Origin: Actinoplanes lutulentus
GTDB taxonomy: Bacteria; Actinomycetota; Actinomycetes; Mycobacteriales; Micromonosporaceae
DNA: 64,000 nt
Direction: 5' to 3'
Assembly (NCBI RefSeq): GCF_003259845.1
Contig: NZ_QLMJ01000018.1
Location: 186,001-250,000 of the forward strand
A program made the translations under genes and the position numbers. This document shows, one piece after another, positions 61,411 through 64,000 of this stretch (the stretch's first letter is position 1; every line of letters begins with the position of its first letter). The notes under the pieces were generated by a model. That model was not told the DNA's origin. It did not search any database and worked only from the letters and a program-made list of their open reading frames with translations.

Positions 61411-61974
61411 TCAACCGGCGGCCAGCGCCAGCAGGCGCTGGATCTGGCCCTGCCTGGTCGCGGTCATCGTCTCGGCCAAGCTCTTGACCTTTGGGTACGC
61501 GCTACCGGCCGTCGCCATCCGCAAGGTCTCCATGGTGTTGTGCAGGTTCCCGAGCAGCAGTGCGACCGCGATCCGATCGAAGTCCGAGCCCTTCGCGGCG
61601 CGCAGCCCGTCGATGTCGCCCGGCTGGAGCGCGTGCAGGTCGCCGTGCCCGGCGTGCAGCCCGGTCGCCTTCGCCGCGGTCTCCGGCTGATCCCAATCGG
61701 TCAGCCAGCCCCGCATCGTGGCCGATTCGGACTGCCATTGACCACGCAGCTCGGCGGCGAGCGTACGAACGCCGGGGTTGACCGCGGACTGCTCCGCGAC
61801 GACCGCGACCTGATCACCCTCGGCGATCTGCGCCAGTCCCATCTGCAGGAACATCACGTCGGTCTCGTTGTGCGCCGGGTCGGCGGCGCAGCCGGTGACC
61901 AGCAGCGTGAGCAGCAGGAAGGCCAGGGCGGCCCGGCGAACCGGGCCGCCCTTTCCTGCTAGACCGCCGCCCAC
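61411..61974 (-). CDS. DUF305 family lipoprotein
   Basis: 187 residues if the GTG at 61974 is used, overlapping the LPMO stop by 16 bases; no closer start codon gives a complete signal peptide. A lipoprotein signal ends at LVTGC (Cys29). The DUF305 four-helix domain follows: 'DVMFLQMGLAQIAEGDQVAV', 'LRGQWQSESATMRGWLTDW', GLHAGHGDL and 'LLLGNLHNTMETLRMA'. DUF305 proteins are ferritin-like-fold, His/Met-rich and linked to copper handling, but several His normally present (HH near the start) are not obvious here. A perfect hairpin lies inside its signal-peptide coding region. Confidence 0.8.
   Translation of the reverse strand: MGGGLAGKGGPVRRAALAFLLLTLLVTGCAADPAHNETDVMFLQMGLAQIAEGDQVAVVAEQSAVNPGVRTLAAELRGQWQSESATMRGWLTDWDQPETAAKATGLHAGHGDLHALQPGDIDGLRAAKGSDFDRIAVALLLGNLHNTMETLRMATAGSAYPKVKSLAETMTATRQGQIQRLLALAAG
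61927..61950 (-). terminator. UUCG-loop hairpin between LPMO and DUF305
   Basis: GGCGGCCCGG-TTCG-CCGGGCCGCC on the minus strand, a perfect 10-bp stem 9 bases after the LPMO stop. It overlaps the first codons of the DUF305 gene. Confidence 0.65.
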
Positions 61975-62753
61975 AGGGCCGCGACGTACGGGGGCTCCCA
62001 TCCGCTGAGCGCGGTGTGAGCCTGCCGGCACGAGTAGGTCACGCCGTTGTACGTCACCCGGTCGCCGACCTTGTACGACGTCCCGGCCGCCCACGTCGTC
62101 GTCCCGGACGTGCTGGTGCTCGTCGGGGTCGGCGTCGCGGTCGGGCTCGCGGTCGGGCTGACCGTCGGGCTGCTCGTGACCGTCGGTGACGGCGTCGGGC
62201 TCGACGTCGTGGTGGGTGTCGGCGTCGGGTTCGTGGTGGTGCCGCCGAAGTTCAGGTCCACACACGAGTAGAACGCGTTGATCGTGTCCTTGACGTTCCA
62301 CCGGGCCAGCACGGTCTGCCGGCCGGAGTAACCGGCGAAGCTCACCGTGTGTGACTTGGTGGCACCCGGCTGCGCGCCGTTGTCGTTGAACGACGCCACC
62401 TTGGTGTTGCCGATGAAGTACTCCCACGTCGCGGTCGCGTGCCGCGCCGTGATCACCCAGTTGAAGGTGACGCTGGTGCCGACCGTGGTGGCCGGCCAGG
62501 ACTTCGCGCTGTCGTTGAGCACAGTGAAACGGCTGCCGCCTCCGTTGCACTGCATGGAACCCTGCGGAGCCTCGACGCTCTGCGGTTCGTAGACGATGTC
62601 CCCACAGCCGGCGACCGCGCCGCTCGCGCAGTTGGCCTGCCGGCTGGGCGGGGACGAGATGTAGCCGTGCGCGGACGCCGGGGAGACGGCCACGAAGAGG
62701 GATCCGGTGACAGCCGCGACGGTCAGCGCGGGCAGAGCGAACTTACGTTGCAT
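61959..62753 (-). CDS. lytic polysaccharide monooxygenase (AA10) with CBM5/12
   Basis: 264 residues. A signal peptide ends at ASA, exposing His29 (HGYISSPPSRQ). With His105 (ITARHATATWEYF) it forms the copper brace. The AA10 domain (29-172) ends NAFYSCVDLNFGG. A Pro/Thr/Ser linker (175-215, PTPTPTTTSSPT type) joins a C-terminal chitin-binding CBM5/12 (about 220-264) with AGTSYKVGDRVTYNGVTYSC and 'ALSGWEPPYVAALWAAV'. It should oxidatively cleave crystalline chitin in the medium. GGGAG lies 7 bases before the ATG. The upstream region (62780-62840) is unusually A/T-rich and probably holds a regulated promoter. Confidence 0.95.
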   Translation of the reverse strand: MQRKFALPALTVAAVTGSLFVAVSPASAHGYISSPPSRQANCASGAVAGCGDIVYEPQSVEAPQGSMQCNGGGSRFTVLNDSAKSWPATTVGTSVTFNWVITARHATATWEYFIGNTKVASFNDNGAQPGATKSHTVSFAGYSGRQTVLARWNVKDTINAFYSCVDLNFGGTTTNPTPTPTTTSSPTPSPTVTSSPTVSPTASPTATPTPTSTSTSGTTTWAAGTSYKVGDRVTYNGVTYSCRQAHTALSGWEPPYVAALWAAV

Positions 62754-62880
62754 CCAGAAACTCCCATGTAGGAGGTGCGGGGATGTTCATCAACGTAAAT
62801 TAAGTACGGTTAACAGTAAAGAGTGTTAAGGATTCTTTAGGGTCCTGCCGGGTTCCTCAGGTTTTGTCGTACCGGCGTGG

Positions 62881-62886
62881 CATGCT
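62881..62886 (+). promoter_or_regulatory. -10-like box CATGCT, possible leaderless DUF1905
   Basis: CATGCT, six bases, then the GTG start at 62893. The first base departs from TANNNT, so this is weaker than the others. Confidence 0.3.
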
Positions 62887-62892
62887 GCGCGG

Positions 62893-63195
62893 GTGCGAGT
62901 GGAGTTTTCAGCGGAGTTGTGGATCTGGGACGCGCGCCGCGACGAGACCTGGACGTTCGTGAGCCTGCCGGCCGACAGTTCCGCGCTCCTCCGCGATGTG
63001 GCCGGCGGGGTGCGGCGCGGGTTCGGCTCCCTGCGCGTGCGAGCGGCCATCGGCGGCAGCACCTGGACAACGTCGATCTTCCCGGATTCCGCGCGGGGCG
63101 CTTACGTGCTCCCGATCAAGCGCGCGATCCGCAAGGCCGAGTCCCTCGACGCAGGCGACACAGCCGCGGTGAGTGTCGAGCTGCTAGACCTCTGA
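62893..63195 (+). CDS. DUF1905 domain protein
   Basis: 100 residues from a GTG. It matches DUF1905: VEFSAELWIWDARRDETWTF, then VSLPADSSALLRDVAG, 'GFGSLRVRAAIGGSTWTTSI', 'PDSARGAYVLPIKRAIRKAE' and AAVSVELLDL. It is a small beta-barrel of unknown role, sometimes fused to YdeI-like (OmdA) domains, but free-standing here. No ribosome site; a -10-like box lies 6 bases upstream. Confidence 0.88.
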   Translation: MRVEFSAELWIWDARRDETWTFVSLPADSSALLRDVAGGVRRGFGSLRVRAAIGGSTWTTSIFPDSARGAYVLPIKRAIRKAESLDAGDTAAVSVELLDL

Positions 63196-63296
63196 CCCCG
63201 CTACCAGCCGAACACCACGGCCGCCGCGACGTACAGCCGGCAGCCATACGTGACAGCCGACCGGGCCCACAGTCCAGCGACGCCCGTTGAGCATTC

Positions 63297-63364
63297 GGGC
63301 CGGGCGGGCCAGCGGGCCGGGCGGGCCAGCGGGCCGGGCGGGCCAGCGGGCCGGGCGGGCCAGC
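63297..63364 (+). repeat. 17-bp tandem repeat, four exact units
   Basis: gggccgggcgggccagc repeated at 63297, 63314, 63331 and 63348 without change. Confidence 0.95.
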
Positions 63365-63394
63365 GGGCGAGACGCGAGCACACGCAGGAGGCCG

Positions 63395-63494
63395 GTAGCG
63401 GTGATCAGGCCGCACCGAGTGCGGCCGTGAGCTCCTGTCCCGGTCCTGGCGTGGATGAAATCGCACCGAAGCGTTGCGTGCGACCTCACCCATG
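63395..63494. repeat. dispersed paired-hairpin repeat, copy 3
   Basis: Hairpin one GGCCGCAC (63408-63415)/GTGCGGCC (63419-63426); conserved spacer cccggtcctggcgtggatg; hairpin two TCGCAC (63461-63466)/GTGCGA (63478-63483); then cctcaccca. Hairpin one differs in sequence from copy 1 but keeps its pairing. Confidence 0.75.
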
Positions 63495-63859
63495 CGGACC
63501 GAGCCTTCCGTGCGACTCCATCCACGCCGGCCGCGCCGTCGCGCCTGACCAAGTCCACCTGCGCCGTTGCGTGCGACCGCGTCCCTCGCGCTGGCCGTGC
63601 CGGACTTCGCTGGCTCCCGGTATCACGATCGACCCCGGCCCTTGGCACGCCCAGCCCCTGCCGGCTGAACACCACGGTCACCCTCGCGTACAGCCGGCAG
63701 CCATACGCGACAGCCGGCCCGGCCGGCTGGCTCGGGGTGGCGTCAACGGCTGCGGCCTGCCGATCAGCCGACCTGCCGACCCGCCGATCAGCCGACCTGC
63801 CGACCTGCCGACCTACCGGTCTGCCGGTCAGCCCGGGCGCTCTCCGGGAGGGTGGCTGG

Positions 63860-64000
63860 TGCCTGGGGTGGAAACTGGGGTGACAGGAGAAAGGGCGCAA
63901 CCCCTTACGCAGGTCGCGCGGTGGCTGGGCGCGGTTTGGACGCGTAGCGGCCAGCGGCCGGTGGCGCGCCCTCGGCGGGAGCAGCGGTCCGCACCCACCA
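63860..64000 (+). CDS. possible gene start, truncated by window end
   Basis: An open frame runs to the window edge. GTGs at 63860, 63869 and 63881 are in frame; GGGAGGG lies 7-8 bases before 63860. The visible peptide includes TGERAQPLTQVARWLGAVWT and then arginine-rich sequence. Too short to identify and could be chance. Confidence 0.25.

Larger units (their letters stand above)
63210..63722 (+). repeat. 55-bp direct repeat, two copies
   Basis: gaacaccacgg ... cagccggcagccatacg ... gacagccg at 63210-63264 and 63667-63722. About 45 of 55 bases agree; the core gtacagccggcagccatac is identical. Confidence 0.75.
63196..63859. other. gene-free gap rich in repeats
   Basis: About 660 bases. It holds two direct copies of a 55-bp element (63210-63264, 63667-63722), a 17-bp tandem repeat (63297-63364), paired-hairpin repeat copy 3 (63395-63494) with degenerate GTGCGAC satellites to about 63580, and short cctgccga repeats (63760-63835). 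The 238-residue frame on the minus strand translates these repeats and is not a gene. Confidence 0.65.

Noticed and set aside
63184..63900. 238-residue minus-strand frame
   Set aside because: It spans the 17-bp tandem repeat and the paired-hairpin element; composition is repeat-driven, not coding.

Overview
The window is high-GC DNA with mostly GTG/ATG starts, many 1-4 base stop/start overlaps, Tat and lipoprotein signals, a LacI-controlled arabinose operon, LPMOs and an aac(2')-I type acetyltransferase. This fits a soil actinomycete, most likely Micromonosporaceae (Actinoplanes-like). That assignment is inferred from gene content and style, not from a database search. No tRNA, rRNA, transposase, integrase or convincing CRISPR array was seen.

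Layout. 1-5.6 kb: a leftward group of AA10 LPMO, Tat-exported small protein and DUF4331 protein (running off the left edge), then FKBP isomerase, a BrnT/BrnA-like toxin-antitoxin pair, a 58-residue microprotein coupled to an aminoglycoside 2'-N-acetyltransferase, a lipoprotein and an S4 protein. 5.7-13.6 kb: YcnI-like protein, DHH phosphoesterase, glucose-6-phosphate dehydrogenase, STAS protein, ROK kinase and a DUF1800/DUF1501 exported pair. 14-20.9 kb: araA with a ChvE/GguAB-type sugar ABC importer, a LacI repressor and two matching operators. 20.9-26.3 kb: DUF2252, PPOX-fold protein, metzincin protease, a repeat-rich gap, pirin and two small unknown genes. 26.3-39.4 kb: a 1428-residue disordered/TPR protein behind a coupled leader ORF, a GGDEF enzyme, a MacAB-like exporter, an L,D-transpeptidase, a CAP protein and an acyltransferase with a repetitive tail. 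39.4-40.9 kb: a gene-free repeat island. 40.9-49.9 kb: seven chemosensory genes packed with overlaps (cheW, cheR-TPR, cheW, a receptor without an obvious HAMP, cheA-REC, cheB, and a three-receiver histidine kinase). 49.9-57.8 kb: a PGRP-type amidase, an FtsX-type ABC exporter and a divergent NarL-type two-component system. 57.9-63.2 kb: sulfotransferase, DMT permease/LysR pair, GNAT, DUF305 lipoprotein, a second LPMO with a chitin-binding module and a DUF1905 protein. 63.2-64 kb: more repeats and perhaps the start of another gene.

How it works together. The arabinose block is a self-contained uptake/isomerisation/regulation unit. The chemosensory block looks like one transcription unit whose output is probably phosphorelay or gene regulation rather than a flagellar switch, because no separate cheY, cheC, cheD, cheZ or flagellar gene is present.

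The most unusual non-coding signal is a set of dispersed palindromic repeats. One is a composite element of about 300 bp found twice in opposite orientation (about 24.08-24.38 kb and 40.00-40.34 kb), made of a conserved 24-bp-arm hairpin plus two tandem 40-bp palindromes. Another is a three-copy paired-hairpin family at 13.8, 39.75 and 63.45 kb. At least nine genes also have a TANNNT-like hexamer 6-8 bases before the start codon and no Shine-Dalgarno, suggesting leaderless transcripts.
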